A DNA stretch of 6,357 nucleotides from an uncultured Clostridium sp. (lineage in GTDB: Bacteria > Bacillota > Clostridia > TANB77 > CAG-508), in the NCBI GenBank assembly GCA_900557045.1, contig USQY01000067.1, forward strand, positions 1-6,357. The letters are read 5' to 3'. Made by a program: the position numbers and the translations under genes. How positions within the stretch are numbered: the first letter of the stretch is position 1; each line of letters starts with the position of its first letter. Shown here one piece after another: positions 1-6,249 of this stretch. The notes under the pieces were generated by a model that worked only from the letters and a program-made list of their open reading frames with translations, did not search any database and was not told where the DNA came from.

Positions 1-54
1 ATATATTTGTAATTTTATTACAAAAAGTGCGACACTTATTATTGCAATTTATAA
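1..54 (+). repeat. Left arm of a 54-bp perfect inverted repeat at the window ends
   Basis: Bases 1-54 match the reverse complement of 6303-6356 without a mismatch; identity stops abruptly after TTATAA. The arm is a chain of small palindromes: an 8-bp stem TTTGTAAT/ATTACAAA around TTT (6-24), AAGTG-CGA-CACTT (25-37), ATTGCAAT (41-48) and TTATAA (49-54). A promoter pointing into the window begins 24 bp inside it. The repeat may continue beyond the window. It could be the end of an insertion sequence or MITE, or an intergenic repeat. That both ends of the window stop within one base of the same point suggests an assembly break at a multicopy sequence. Presence of the repeat is certain; its identity is not known. 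Confidence 0.9.
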
Positions 55-78
55 GACCTAGTTTCCATAATTTTAATA

Positions 79-107
79 TTGACAAATTTGGCAAAAAATA
101 GTATAAT
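79..107 (+). promoter_or_regulatory. Consensus sigma-A-type promoter upstream of rnj
   Basis: TTGACA at 79-84 and TATAAT at 102-107 are separated by exactly 17 bp, a perfect match to the housekeeping consensus. Transcription would start near 114, giving a leader of about 365 nt before the rnj start codon. No other open reading frame lies between, so the promoter serves rnj, a separate small RNA, or both. Confidence 0.85.
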
Positions 108-113
108 AGTTAA

Positions 114-478
114 TAGTTAATGCCCAGCTAATGGGAAATGAGATTAAATTTATATATAGAATATTTATTTAAGGTGTGGAAATAAATATTAATAAAGAGA
201 TATTGTAAAGTGAGTTCGGAAAATAAAATTATAATAATTACTTAAGAGAGTCTATAAATATAAACAATGGTGAACGGTAAATTTATGTTTATATACTAAA
301 GTTAAAATATATAATTAATATATTTATATATTGTATAAAATAGGATTATATTATTTTATAATAATTACGAAAATGGTTTATAATATTTAATAAACTATTT
401 TTTTTATTGAGATAATTTTATATATAAATTTAAAGAGTAATTAACAAATAAATAAAAGAAAAGGAGAGATTTAAATTT
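114..478 (+). promoter_or_regulatory. Long structured 5' leader of rnj (candidate cis-regulatory RNA or small RNA)
   Basis: This stretch has no credible open reading frame but does have ordered secondary structure. Hairpin 1 (160-190) is a perfect 11-bp A/U stem with the 9-nt loop AAGGUGUGG. Hairpin 2 (253-293) is a 12-bp stem with one G-U pair and a 17-nt loop containing GGUGAACGG. A small CCCA/UGGG hairpin lies at 123-135. A terminator-like hairpin follows at 370-405, and the rnj ribosome binding site (AAAGGAGAG, 460-468) lies after it. The order promoter, folded RNA, terminator, gene is typical of transcription attenuators. It would equally fit a free RNA of about 290 nt ending at the terminator. 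I do not recognise a known riboswitch class. AT-rich DNA forms A/U stems easily, so conservation is the real test. Confidence 0.5.
370..405 (+). terminator. Intrinsic-terminator-like hairpin in the rnj leader
   Basis: A 12-bp stem pairs 370-381 with 390-401 (one G-U pair, one G-C, the rest A-U) around an 8-nt loop and runs into eight consecutive T (398-405). It sits 74 bp before the rnj start codon. It could attenuate transcription from the promoter at 79-107 or end a separate small RNA. The stem is A/U-rich and therefore weaker than the terminators at 2705 and 5938. Confidence 0.5.
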
Positions 479-2602
479 ATGACAAATGATCTTATTAATA
501 AAGATAAAGTCGAAAGAAAAACAAATGATAATGTAAATTATGATAATAATTTTAGAGATGAGAACAAAATGGCAAAAAGGAGAACTAATAAAAGTAATAC
601 TGTAAATAGTGGTGCGGCAATAAACAACAGAAAAAGAGAAAAGGTTAATGTAGGAGAAGAAATAAAAAAAGATTTTAAAGAAGTAAATGATAAAGAAATT
701 ATAAGAAAAATGCAAAATACAACAGCTAAAGAAATACAATCAACAACAGTTAGAAAAACACAAAGAACTGCCTCAAGAACAAATTCAAGAATAGCAAAAA
801 ATAATGTTTCAAGAACAATGCCAAAAGTGGAACAAAAAGTAGCTAATAGAACAAATACAAGAGCAAACAGTAATGCTCAAGAAAATAATAAAAGACCACA
901 TGTAAACAATAATACAAAAAATTCAGATTTAAAATTCGAATTTAAAAAGCCAAATTTAAAAATAATTCCTTTAGGTGGGTTAGAAGAAATAGGAAAAAAC
1001 ATTACAGTTTTTGAATATGATGATGAAATTATACTAGTAGATTGTGGTTTAGAGTTTCCAGAAGATAATATGCTTGGTGTAGATTTGGTTATACCAGATG
1101 TTACTTATTTGGAAAGAAACAAAGATAAAATAAAGGGATTAGTAATAACACATGGGCACGAAGACCATATAGGTTCTATTCCATATGTTTTAAAACAAGT
1201 TGATATGCCAATTTATGCAACAAGATTAACAATAGGTTTAATTAAAAATAAATTGGAAGAACATAAACTATTACGTAAAACACAACTACACACAGTAGAA
1301 CAAGGTCAAACAATTAATTTTGGAAAAATGCAAGTTGAATTTATTAGAAGTTCACACAGTATTCCAGATTCAGTAATGCTTGCTATATATACACCTGTTG
1401 GAACTATAATGCATACAGGAGATTTTAAAATAGATTTTACACCAATAGATGATCAATTAATGGATTTAGGAAGAATTGCTGAAATTGGGAATAAAGGTGT
1501 TTTAGCATTAATGTCAGATAGTACAAATGCTGAAAGAAGAGGATATACAATGTCTGAAAGTTCAGTAGGAGAAGTATTTGATAAATTGTTCCAAAATTGT
1601 TCTAAAAGAATAGTTGTTGCAACATTTGCTTCAAACGTACACAGAGTTCAACAAATACTAAATTCAGCTGTTAAAAATAAAAGGAAAGTTGCTGTTTGTG
1701 GAAGAAGTATGATAAATATGATAGAAACAGCAAGAGAATTAGGATATATTCAAGTTCCTGATAATACTTTTATAGACATAGATATGATTAAAAACTATAC
1801 AGATGATCAATTAACAATTATAACAACAGGAAGTCAAGGAGAAACAATGTCTGCACTAACAAGAATGGCTGCAGGAGAACACAAAAAAGTTGTTATAACA
1901 CCAAATGATCTAGTAATAATTTCTGCAACAGCAATACCAGGAAATGAAAAATTAGTTTCAAAAGTAATAGATGATTTAATGCAAATAGGTGCAGAAGTTG
2001 TATATAGTGCATTAGAAGATATCCATGTTTCAGGACATGCTTGCCAAGAAGAACAAAAATTAATATTCTCATTAGTAAAACCAAAATTCTTTATTCCAGT
2101 TCATGGTGAATTTAGACAATTAAAAGCACATGCAGAAACTGCAAAAAAAATGGGAATACCAGCAGAAAATATATTTATGATGGAAAATGGTAGAGTACTA
2201 GAAATGAATGAAAAAGAAGCTAAATTAACTACATCAGTACCATCAGGAAAAATATTAGTAGATGGTTTAGGTGTTGGTGATGTTGGAAATATAGTATTAA
2301 GGGATAGACAACATTTATCACAAGATGGATTAATTATAATAGTAATGACAATGGATTCAGGAAGTGGAGAAATAGTTTCAGGTCCAGATGTAATTTCAAG
2401 AGGATTTGTATATGTTAGAGAATCTGAAAATTTAATGGATGACGTAAAAAGGCAAATTCGTGATGAAGTTAAAAGATTTGAAGAAAGAGGAATTACAGAT
2501 TGGTCTACTATTAAGTCTACTTTAAAAGATAATTTGAGAGAATATATATTCCAAAAGACTAAGAGAAACCCTATGATTCTACCTATTATAATGGAAGTTT
2601 AA
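479..2602 (+). CDS. rnj: Ribonuclease J with a long basic N-terminal extension
   Basis: RNase J is a zinc-dependent beta-CASP metallo-beta-lactamase enzyme with 5'-3' exonuclease and endonuclease activity in mRNA turnover and rRNA maturation. The 707-residue product shows the metal site HGHEDH at 225-230, H293 in SSHSIPDS, HTGDFKID at 312-319, SDSTN near 347-350, ATFASNVHR (H388), HVSGH at 516-520 and VHGE (H542). The C-terminal domain ends PMILPIIMEV, a usual family ending as far as I recall. The family is normally near 555 residues. Here residues 1-158 are a K/R/N/T-rich, low-complexity, probably disordered extension with RT/RTN repeats. The start at 479 is supported by AAAGGAGAG at 460-468; M31 (MAKRR) lacks a comparable site. 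Its last two codons overlap the outer edge of the RAYT unit, and a terminator follows about 100 bp downstream. Function confident; role of the extension unknown, possibly RNA or ribosome binding. Confidence 0.96.
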   Translation: MTNDLINKDKVERKTNDNVNYDNNFRDENKMAKRRTNKSNTVNSGAAINNRKREKVNVGEEIKKDFKEVNDKEIIRKMQNTTAKEIQSTTVRKTQRTASRTNSRIAKNNVSRTMPKVEQKVANRTNTRANSNAQENNKRPHVNNNTKNSDLKFEFKKPNLKIIPLGGLEEIGKNITVFEYDDEIILVDCGLEFPEDNMLGVDLVIPDVTYLERNKDKIKGLVITHGHEDHIGSIPYVLKQVDMPIYATRLTIGLIKNKLEEHKLLRKTQLHTVEQGQTINFGKMQVEFIRSSHSIPDSVMLAIYTPVGTIMHTGDFKIDFTPIDDQLMDLGRIAEIGNKGVLALMSDSTNAERRGYTMSESSVGEVFDKLFQNCSKRIVVATFASNVHRVQQILNSAVKNKRKVAVCGRSMINMIETARELGYIQVPDNTFIDIDMIKNYTDDQLTIITTGSQGETMSALTRMAAGEHKKVVITPNDLVIISATAIPGNEKLVSKVIDDLMQIGAEVVYSALEDIHVSGHACQEEQKLIFSLVKPKFFIPVHGEFRQLKAHAETAKKMGIPAENIFMMENGRVLEMNEKEAKLTTSVPSGKILVDGLGVGDVGNIVLRDRQHLSQDGLIIIVMTMDSGSGEIVSGPDVISRGFVYVRESENLMDDVKRQIRDEVKRFEERGITDWSTIKSTLKDNLREYIFQKTKRNPMILPIIMEV

Positions 2603-2636
2603 ATTGGGGACAGGCATCATTTTAAAAATTTGAAAT
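2598..2636 (+). repeat. Left REP-like end of the RAYT unit
   Basis: TTTAAATTGGGG starts inside the last sense codon of rnj and includes its TAA stop. ACAGGCAT follows, then an A/U hairpin of 7 bp with one G-U pair and a 4-nt loop (2619-2636). Relative to the inverted right end there is A for T after GGGG and C for T after CAGGCAT, and the match fades after ATTTTAA. The shared GGGG-CAGGC foot plus hairpin resembles the substrates of RAYT enzymes. Confidence 0.65.
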
Positions 2637-2704
2637 AGTAACAGGTTGAGTAGGAAAATCTGTTTAATGAAAATTTAATAAATTAAATATTATATTTAAG
2701 ATAA

Positions 2705-2752
2705 AAAAGAGAAGAAGTTTAATTAATAATAAACATTCTTCTCTTTTGTTTT
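2705..2752 (+). terminator. Strong intrinsic terminator downstream of rnj
   Basis: AAAAGAGAAGAA (2705-2716) pairs with TTCTTCTCTTTT (2736-2747). The stem extends inward with GTTTA/TAAAC past one bulged A (2735), leaving an 8-nt loop. A T-rich run (TTTTGTTTT, 2744-2752) follows. It should end rnj transcripts and separate them from the RAYT gene. It lies inside the RAYT unit boundaries, about 100 bp after the rnj stop. Confidence 0.85.
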
Positions 2753-2756
2753 AATT

Positions 2757-2899
2757 AATTATTTGACATTAAAAATAATTACATTTATTTTAATGATATT
2801 TTCATTATATTTCCATGACATTTTTATGTACGAACTAATTCAAAATTTGGGACATTTTCACTTACAAGTCACATTTATCCTGGTTATTTGACATAAATA
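2757..2899 (+). repeat. Cluster of GACAT-containing repeats, possible old IS terminus
   Basis: TTATTTGACAT occurs exactly at 2759-2769 and again at 2884-2894. Related GACAT copies lie at 2817-2821 (CATGACATTTTTATG context) and 2851-2855 (GGGACATTTTCAC context). The first copy is in the loop of an 8-bp hairpin (2757-2780). Multiple internally repeated terminal motifs are known for some insertion sequences, for example the IS21 family. This could be a relic of such an end, or regulatory sites ahead of the RAYT promoter. No transposase remnant other than the RAYT is visible nearby. Confidence 0.35.
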
Positions 2900-2901
2900 C
2901 C

Positions 2902-2930
2902 TTGAAAAAACAATTAGAATATGCTAGAAT
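2902..2930 (+). promoter_or_regulatory. Extended -10 promoter for the RAYT gene
   Basis: TTGAAA (2902-2907), 17 bp, then TAGAAT (2925-2930), with TG one base upstream of the -10 (2922-2923). The start point would be near 2937, about 60 nt before the ATG. No clear terminator lies between the RAYT gene and gltX, so transcripts from here could also carry gltX. Confidence 0.7.
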
Positions 2931-2996
2931 GTACAACATAGGGGCATTTATTGAAAAAAACTAATATAATAATACAAAAGGAGGAAGACAAATACA

Positions 2997-3743
2997 ATGC
3001 CTAGAATTTCAAGAAGTGAATATAAAACCAGTTTTTTTCACGTAATAACTCAAGGAATAAATAAGCAATATATTTTTGAACAAAATGAATATAAGAAAAA
3101 ATATCAATTTTTATTATCAAGATATTTGCAAAAGTATAATGTAAATCTATTATCATATTGTGTAATGAGTAATCACTCACATATGTTAATTTATTCTGAG
3201 GATTTAGAACAAATGTCAAAATATATGCATGATGTAAACACTACATATTCAAAATTTTACAATGAATCAGAAAATAGAGTTGGAGTTGTGTTTAGAAGTA
3301 GATACAAGAGTGAACCAATTTATGATTATAAATATCTTTATAATTGTGTTGCATATATTCATAATAATCCTGTTAAAGCAAAAATTGTTGATGTCCCAGA
3401 AAAATATGAATTTTCATCATATAATAGCTACATTAATGGAACAGTTAGTAAAAAAAATATTGAAATATTATTTGAGAGTACGCATAATTATATTAATTTA
3501 TTTAAGAAAATTCATAATAATGTTGAAATAGATAATTTTCAAGATTATGTTGAGGATGTGGATTATAATAGACAATTGAGGAAAATATCAAATATGAATA
3601 TTGGTGAAATTATTATGAATAAAAATGAATTAAATGAAACAGTTAAAGATTTAATAGAAAATGAAAAAGTACCAATAAATAAGGTATGTGAAATTTTTAA
3701 AATGTCTAGATATAAAATTAAAAAAATATTAGAAAACAAATAA
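2997..3743 (+). CDS. REP-associated tyrosine transposase (Y1/HUH, IS200-like), RAYT family
   Basis: This 248-residue Y1-transposase protein makes single-strand DNA cuts through a tyrosine. Visible family signatures in order: N-terminal FHVITQGINKQYIF (14-27), CVMSNHSHMLI (55-65) with the metal-binding pair H60/H62, VVFRSRYKSEPI (97-108), and AYIHNNPVKAKIV (119-131) with the probable nucleophile Y120. The C-terminal part (about 215-246, with INKVCEIFKMSRYKIKKIL) looks like a helix-turn-helix, as in many RAYTs. AAAGGAGG at 2977-2984 supports the ATG. The reading frame is intact, and all nine arginines use AGA/AGG as the host genes do, suggesting long residence or a close donor. The HUH middle residue is serine rather than a bulky hydrophobic, a mild oddity. 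It is flanked by inverted GGGG-CAGGC ends that are its likely recognition sites; whether it acts on dispersed copies elsewhere in the genome is inference. Confidence 0.9.
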   Translation: MPRISRSEYKTSFFHVITQGINKQYIFEQNEYKKKYQFLLSRYLQKYNVNLLSYCVMSNHSHMLIYSEDLEQMSKYMHDVNTTYSKFYNESENRVGVVFRSRYKSEPIYDYKYLYNCVAYIHNNPVKAKIVDVPEKYEFSSYNSYINGTVSKKNIEILFESTHNYINLFKKIHNNVEIDNFQDYVEDVDYNRQLRKISNMNIGEIIMNKNELNETVKDLIENEKVPINKVCEIFKMSRYKIKKILENK

Positions 3744-3825
3744 GGAGAAGGTTTTATTTTAAATTTAATTAATATTTATAAGGATGAAACAGGCAAGTGA
3801 AATAAAAAAATTAATCAAGCCAAGT

Positions 3826-3854
3826 TTGTCCCTATTTTAAAAAATTAAAATAAT
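3826..3854 (+). promoter_or_regulatory. Candidate gltX promoter inside the RAYT right end
   Basis: TTGTCC (3826-3831, four of six consensus bases) and AATAAT (3849-3854, five of six) are 17 bp apart and would start transcription near 3861, about 29 nt before the gltX ATG. The upstream terminator at 2705-2752 isolates gltX from rnj, so gltX needs this site, the RAYT promoter, or one not recognised. Chance matches are common in such AT-rich DNA. Confidence 0.35.
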
Positions 3855-3872
3855 GCCTGACCCCAATTTAAA
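3827..3872 (-). repeat. Right REP-like end of the RAYT unit
   Basis: Read on the minus strand the order is TTTAAATTGGGG, TCAGGCAT, a perfect 8-bp A/U hairpin with a 4-nt loop (3833-3852), then GGGACA (3827-3832). The right end thus has a G-rich foot on both sides of the hairpin. An inverted GGGACA partner exists on the left at 2849-2854. The end touches the gltX Shine-Dalgarno sequence. Confidence 0.65.
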
Positions 3873-3889
3873 AGGAAGGATAGATAAAA

Positions 3890-5527
3890 ATGGATTATAA
3901 AGATTTAGCAAATTTAATATTTCCAAATGCAAAGGATATTTCGTATTATGAGGAGAAATATCCAAAGAGAAATTTAAAGGAGGGCGCAATGGTTGTGAGA
4001 GTTGCGCCAAGTCCTACAGGAAATGTGCATATAGGTACAATTTATCAAGCTTTTCTAAATAAAAAATTAGCAAAACAAACAGATGGAGTATTTTTTGTAA
4101 GGGTAGAAGATACAGATCAAAAAAGAGAAGTTGAAAATGGAATAAATCAAATAATAGAAACTTTAAATAAATTCGATTTAGCTCCTGATGAGGGAATGAC
4201 AAGTAAAACAGAGTCAAAAGGTGCATATGGACCATATAGACAATCATTAAGAAAAGATATATATGAATCTTATGCAAAATATATGTTAGCACAAGGAAAA
4301 GCATACCCAAGTTTTGAATCTCAGGAAGAATTAGATGAAATGAGGAAAAAACAAGAAGCAGCTAAAGTTAGAACAGGTTATTATGGGGTATGGGCTACTT
4401 CTAGGAACTTATCTGTTGAAGAAGCTGCTGAGAAAATTAAAGATGGAGTTCCTTATATAATAAGATTTAAATCACCAGGTAGAGAAGATAGAAAAATAAA
4501 ACATAAAGATGTAATTAAGGGTAATGTTGAATTTCCAGAAAATGATCAAGATATAGTAATTATTAAAGCAGATGGACTTCCAACATATCATTTTGCACAT
4601 GCTATTGATGACCATTTAATGGGAACAACACATGTTTTAAGAGGGGACGAATGGCTATCATCAGTTCCACTTCATTTACAATTATTTCAAGAGTTAGGAT
4701 TTAAACCACCCAAATATGCACATACACCAACACTTTTGAAAAATGATAATGGGGCTAAACGTAAAATTAGTAAAAGAAAAGACCCTGAAGCAGCAGCAAC
4801 TTATTATGAAGAAGCTGGAATTCCGAGTGATGCAGTAAAAGAATATTTATTAAACATAGCAAATTCAACATTCGAAAATTGGAGAAGAGCAAATCCGGAT
4901 AAATCAATAGATGAATTTGATTTTCAATTAAACAAAATGAGTGTAAGTGGTGCATTATTTGATATGGTAAAACTATTAGATGTATCAAAAAATGTAATTT
5001 CAAAATATTCAGCACAAAGAGTATATGACGAAACAATTGCATGGGCTAAAAATTTTGATACAGAATTAACTGAAATGCTTTCAAAAGATACGGAATATTC
5101 ATTAAAAGTATTAGGGATAGAAAGAGGAAATACAAAACCAAGAAAGGACATATCAAAATGGGCAGATGTAAAAGAAAATATATCTTATATGTTTAATGAA
5201 AAATTTGATAAAAATGCTGATTTTGAATATGCAAAAATTTCTGATAAATGTGAAATTGATAAAATCAAAAAAATATATATCGAAAAATATTTTGATATAA
5301 ATGATGATAAACAAAGATGGTTTGATAAAATGAAAGATTTGGCTGAAGAAGTTGGATATGCAAGAGAAGTTAAAATGTTTAAAGCAGAACCAGAAAAATG
5401 GTCAGGACATGTTGGGGATATAAGTACTGTAATTCGTGTTTCTTTAACAGGAAGACAAAATACACCTGATTTATACGAAATTATGCAAGTTCTTGGAAAA
5501 GAAACTGTTATTGATAGATTAAGTTAA
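3890..5527 (+). CDS. gltX: Glutamyl-tRNA synthetase
   Basis: This class I aminoacyl-tRNA synthetase attaches glutamate to tRNA(Glu). In Firmicutes it is usually non-discriminating and also charges tRNA(Gln) for later amidation. The 545-residue protein has RVAPSPTGNVHIGTI (37-51) with the HIGH-type motif at 47-50, RVEDTDQKR (71-79), YGPYRQS (113-119), the adenylate-site region PTYHFAHAIDDHLMGTTHVLRGDEW (231-255) and the KMSKS-type loop KISKR (292-296). The C-terminal anticodon-binding region ends in ISTVIRVSLTGRQNTPDLYE and IMQVLGKETVIDRLS. It contains only one cysteine (C454), so there is no zinc-binding cluster. It is somewhat longer than the 470-500 residues common in bacteria. GGAAGGA (3874-3880) nine bases ahead fixes the ATG. 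Its 5' flank is the RAYT end, and no clear terminator follows. Confidence 0.96.
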   Translation: MDYKDLANLIFPNAKDISYYEEKYPKRNLKEGAMVVRVAPSPTGNVHIGTIYQAFLNKKLAKQTDGVFFVRVEDTDQKREVENGINQIIETLNKFDLAPDEGMTSKTESKGAYGPYRQSLRKDIYESYAKYMLAQGKAYPSFESQEELDEMRKKQEAAKVRTGYYGVWATSRNLSVEEAAEKIKDGVPYIIRFKSPGREDRKIKHKDVIKGNVEFPENDQDIVIIKADGLPTYHFAHAIDDHLMGTTHVLRGDEWLSSVPLHLQLFQELGFKPPKYAHTPTLLKNDNGAKRKISKRKDPEAAATYYEEAGIPSDAVKEYLLNIANSTFENWRRANPDKSIDEFDFQLNKMSVSGALFDMVKLLDVSKNVISKYSAQRVYDETIAWAKNFDTELTEMLSKDTEYSLKVLGIERGNTKPRKDISKWADVKENISYMFNEKFDKNADFEYAKISDKCEIDKIKKIYIEKYFDINDDKQRWFDKMKDLAEEVGYAREVKMFKAEPEKWSGHVGDISTVIRVSLTGRQNTPDLYEIMQVLGKETVIDRLS

Positions 5528-5753
5528 AATTTGATATGGAAAAATAGAAAAATTAAAATAAGAAACGAAGGAGTTTAAAAAGCTAAAAAATCTTTGCTGT
5601 TTAATTCTATCAGACTTCAGTAGATTTTATTAGATTTTAGAATTTTTCTATAAATTCCTTAATTTAACTAGATTTTATTAAATTTCAGCACGTCCATGAT
5701 TAAAAAATGAAAGAATGACTATCCCAAATAAAAAAGAAAGAGATGTGATTCAA
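5528..5753 (+). other. Gene-poor spacer with orphan Shine-Dalgarno and weak hairpin
   Basis: AAGGAG at 5568-5573 looks like a ribosome binding site, but no open reading frame of useful length follows. The only nearby start is a TTG at 5594, which hits a stop after nine codons. CTAAAAAATCT (5583-5593) can pair with AGATTTTATTAG (5622-5633) with one bulged A and a 28-nt loop, followed by an A/T-rich stretch. This is at best a poor gltX terminator. No convincing promoter for the DUF951 gene was found. The stretch may be a decayed gene start. Confidence 0.3.
5621..5688 (+). repeat. Imperfect 20-bp direct repeat in the gltX-DUF951 spacer
   Basis: Positions 5621-5640 and 5669-5688 share TAGATTTTATTA plus the following eight bases with two differences (G/A and T/C), 48 bp start to start. 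A half copy (TAGATTTTAG) is nested at 5631-5640. The repeat may be a slippage product or binding sites. No known element is recognised. Confidence 0.45.
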
Positions 5754-5939
5754 ATGGAGTATAAGATAGGAGATATAGTAAGAACAAGAAAACAGCATCC
5801 ATGTGGAAGCAAATTATGGGAGATAACAAGAATTGGTGTTGATTTCAAATTGAAATGTCAAGGCTGTGGTCATGTAATTATGATAGAAAGACAAAAGGCA
5901 TTAAAAATGATTACTAAAAAAATAGCGGATAATAAATAA
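5754..5939 (+). CDS. DUF951 family small protein
   Basis: The product has 61 residues: MEYKIGDIVRTRKQHPCGS, then LWEITRIGVDFKLKCQGCGHVIM and a basic tail. DUF951 proteins are short Firmicute proteins of unknown function with exactly this GDIV..RKxHPCGSxxWEI..GxDFxxKCxGCGH pattern. Cysteines C17, C35 and C38 (CxxC) could bind metal, and the family resembles a small beta-barrel nucleic-acid-binding fold, which is inference. The frame is open from an ATG at 5715, which would add 13 residues not expected for the family. I prefer 5754 because GTGATT (5745-5750) matches the 3' half of the extended Shine-Dalgarno at the right distance, although it lacks GGAGG. Arginines are all AGA, as in the host genes. 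A strong terminator begins at its stop codon. Confidence 0.85.
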   Translation: MEYKIGDIVRTRKQHPCGSKLWEITRIGVDFKLKCQGCGHVIMIERQKALKMITKKIADNK

Positions 5940-5966
5940 AGATTACGCAAAAGGCGTAATCTTTTT
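5938..5966. terminator. Bidirectional terminator between convergent genes
   Basis: GATTACGC (5941-5948) pairs with GCGTAATC (5954-5961) around a 5-nt loop, extended by AAA/TTT to 11 bp, with TTTTT at 5962-5966 on the plus strand. It directly overlaps the DUF951 stop. On the minus strand the same stem is followed by a weaker T-rich run and would serve the minus-strand gene ending at 5987. Confidence 0.85.
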
Positions 5967-5986
5967 GAATTTCCCAAAGAAGTTTA

Positions 5987-6199
5987 TTACATTTCAGTGG
6001 GACGGGGAATTCCTCCAAGAGTGCTAACAAACTCTGCTACAATTGAATCATAAATTATAGAATTTCGTGATTCGATAAACAGTGTTGAAACTGAGGTAGA
6101 AGTACGAAGTTGAGGAAACTTCTGTTTGATACGCTGTTCTGCAATTTTCATTGCTTTTTCGTTTTCAAAGATGTAAGGTTTTCTTTTTTGCATACTCAT
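5987..6199 (-). CDS. Uncharacterised 70-residue basic protein
   Basis: I do not recognise this protein. The 70 residues start MSMQKRKPYIF, continue with a charged helix-prone stretch (ENEKAMKIAEQRIKQKF, 12-28), then a serine/threonine-rich part and a mixed hydrophobic segment, ending TLGGIPRPTEM. No signal peptide, membrane segment or cysteine is present. The start at 6199 is supported by GGAGG (6214-6210) ten bases upstream, and the gene has its own promoter and terminator, so it is probably real. Codon use differs from the neighbours: of five arginines three are CGT, one CGA and one AGA; leucines are CTT, CTG, CTT with no TTA; ATC is frequent. That suggests recent acquisition. It lies between a housekeeping region and the terminal repeat, with a palindrome at its transcript start. 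Mobile-element cargo, a phage or plasmid remnant, or a small regulator are all possible. Confidence 0.7.
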   Translation of the reverse strand: MSMQKRKPYIFENEKAMKIAEQRIKQKFPQLRTSTSVSTLFIESRNSIIYDSIVAEFVSTLGGIPRPTEM

Positions 6200-6224
6200 G
6201 GTGATTAATCCTCCAAAAAATATT

Positions 6225-6241
6225 TTTTCGCAAAGCGAAAA
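6225..6241 (-). promoter_or_regulatory. 17-bp palindrome at the transcript start of the minus-strand gene
   Basis: TTTTCGC (6225-6231) and GCGAAAA (6235-6241) form perfect 7-bp arms around a 3-bp centre. The predicted start point (about 6243) is two bases away, so the palindrome spans roughly +3 to +19, just upstream of the GGAGG site. It may be an operator for a repressor or a 5' stabilising hairpin in the mRNA. Confidence 0.55.
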
Positions 6242-6249
6242 GTAGTTTT

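Larger units (their letters stand above)
2598..3872 (+). mobile_element. RAYT / IS200-like unit with imperfect inverted ends, between rnj and gltX
   Basis: Outer ends TTTAAATTGGGG (2598-2609) and CCCCAATTTAAA (3861-3872) are exact reverse complements. The match continues imperfectly through CAGGCAT and an A/T-rich stretch. Each end reads GGGG(A/T)CAGGC followed by an A/U hairpin (left 2619-2636, right 3833-3852). Between them lie a terminator, a promoter and an intact Y1-type transposase gene. Known biology: REP-associated tyrosine transposases are single-copy, often domesticated relatives of IS200/IS605 TnpA that act on short hairpin-bearing repeats. Here the unit fills the whole gap between two housekeeping genes. 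Its mobility, and whether the terminator belongs to it or to rnj, cannot be decided from one copy. Confidence 0.7.

Noticed and set aside
6..24. Zur/PerR/GlnR-type operator in the TTGTAAT-TTT-ATTACAA palindrome
   Set aside because: The half-site spacing or bases do not fit these known boxes (for example Zur has a 1-bp centre), and the target gene context gives no support.
245..300. T-box-like elements: AGAGAG (245-250) followed by a hairpin with GGTGAAC in its loop, upstream of a terminator
   Set aside because: No T-box consensus (TGGNACCGCG) or antiterminator is present before the terminator, and the downstream gene is rnj rather than an amino-acid gene.
404..739. Minus-strand 111-residue open frame rich in F, Y and I
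   Set aside because: Antisense shadow of the AT-rich rnj leader and start; no ribosome binding site or recognisable domain.
3001..3531. Alternative open frames over the RAYT gene on both strands
   Set aside because: They overlap a gene with clear Y1-transposase motifs and have low-complexity, hydrophobic-biased products typical of shadows.
3784..3840. 18-codon open frame MKQASEIKKLIKPSLSLF after the RAYT gene
   Set aside because: AAGG directly abuts the ATG and the GGAGAAGG site is about 32 bases away; it ends inside the RAYT right-end hairpin. Possibly a gene-start relic, but not supportable as a gene.
4014..5151. Three minus-strand open frames opposite gltX
   Set aside because: Antisense to a well-supported synthetase gene; no start signals or recognisable motifs.
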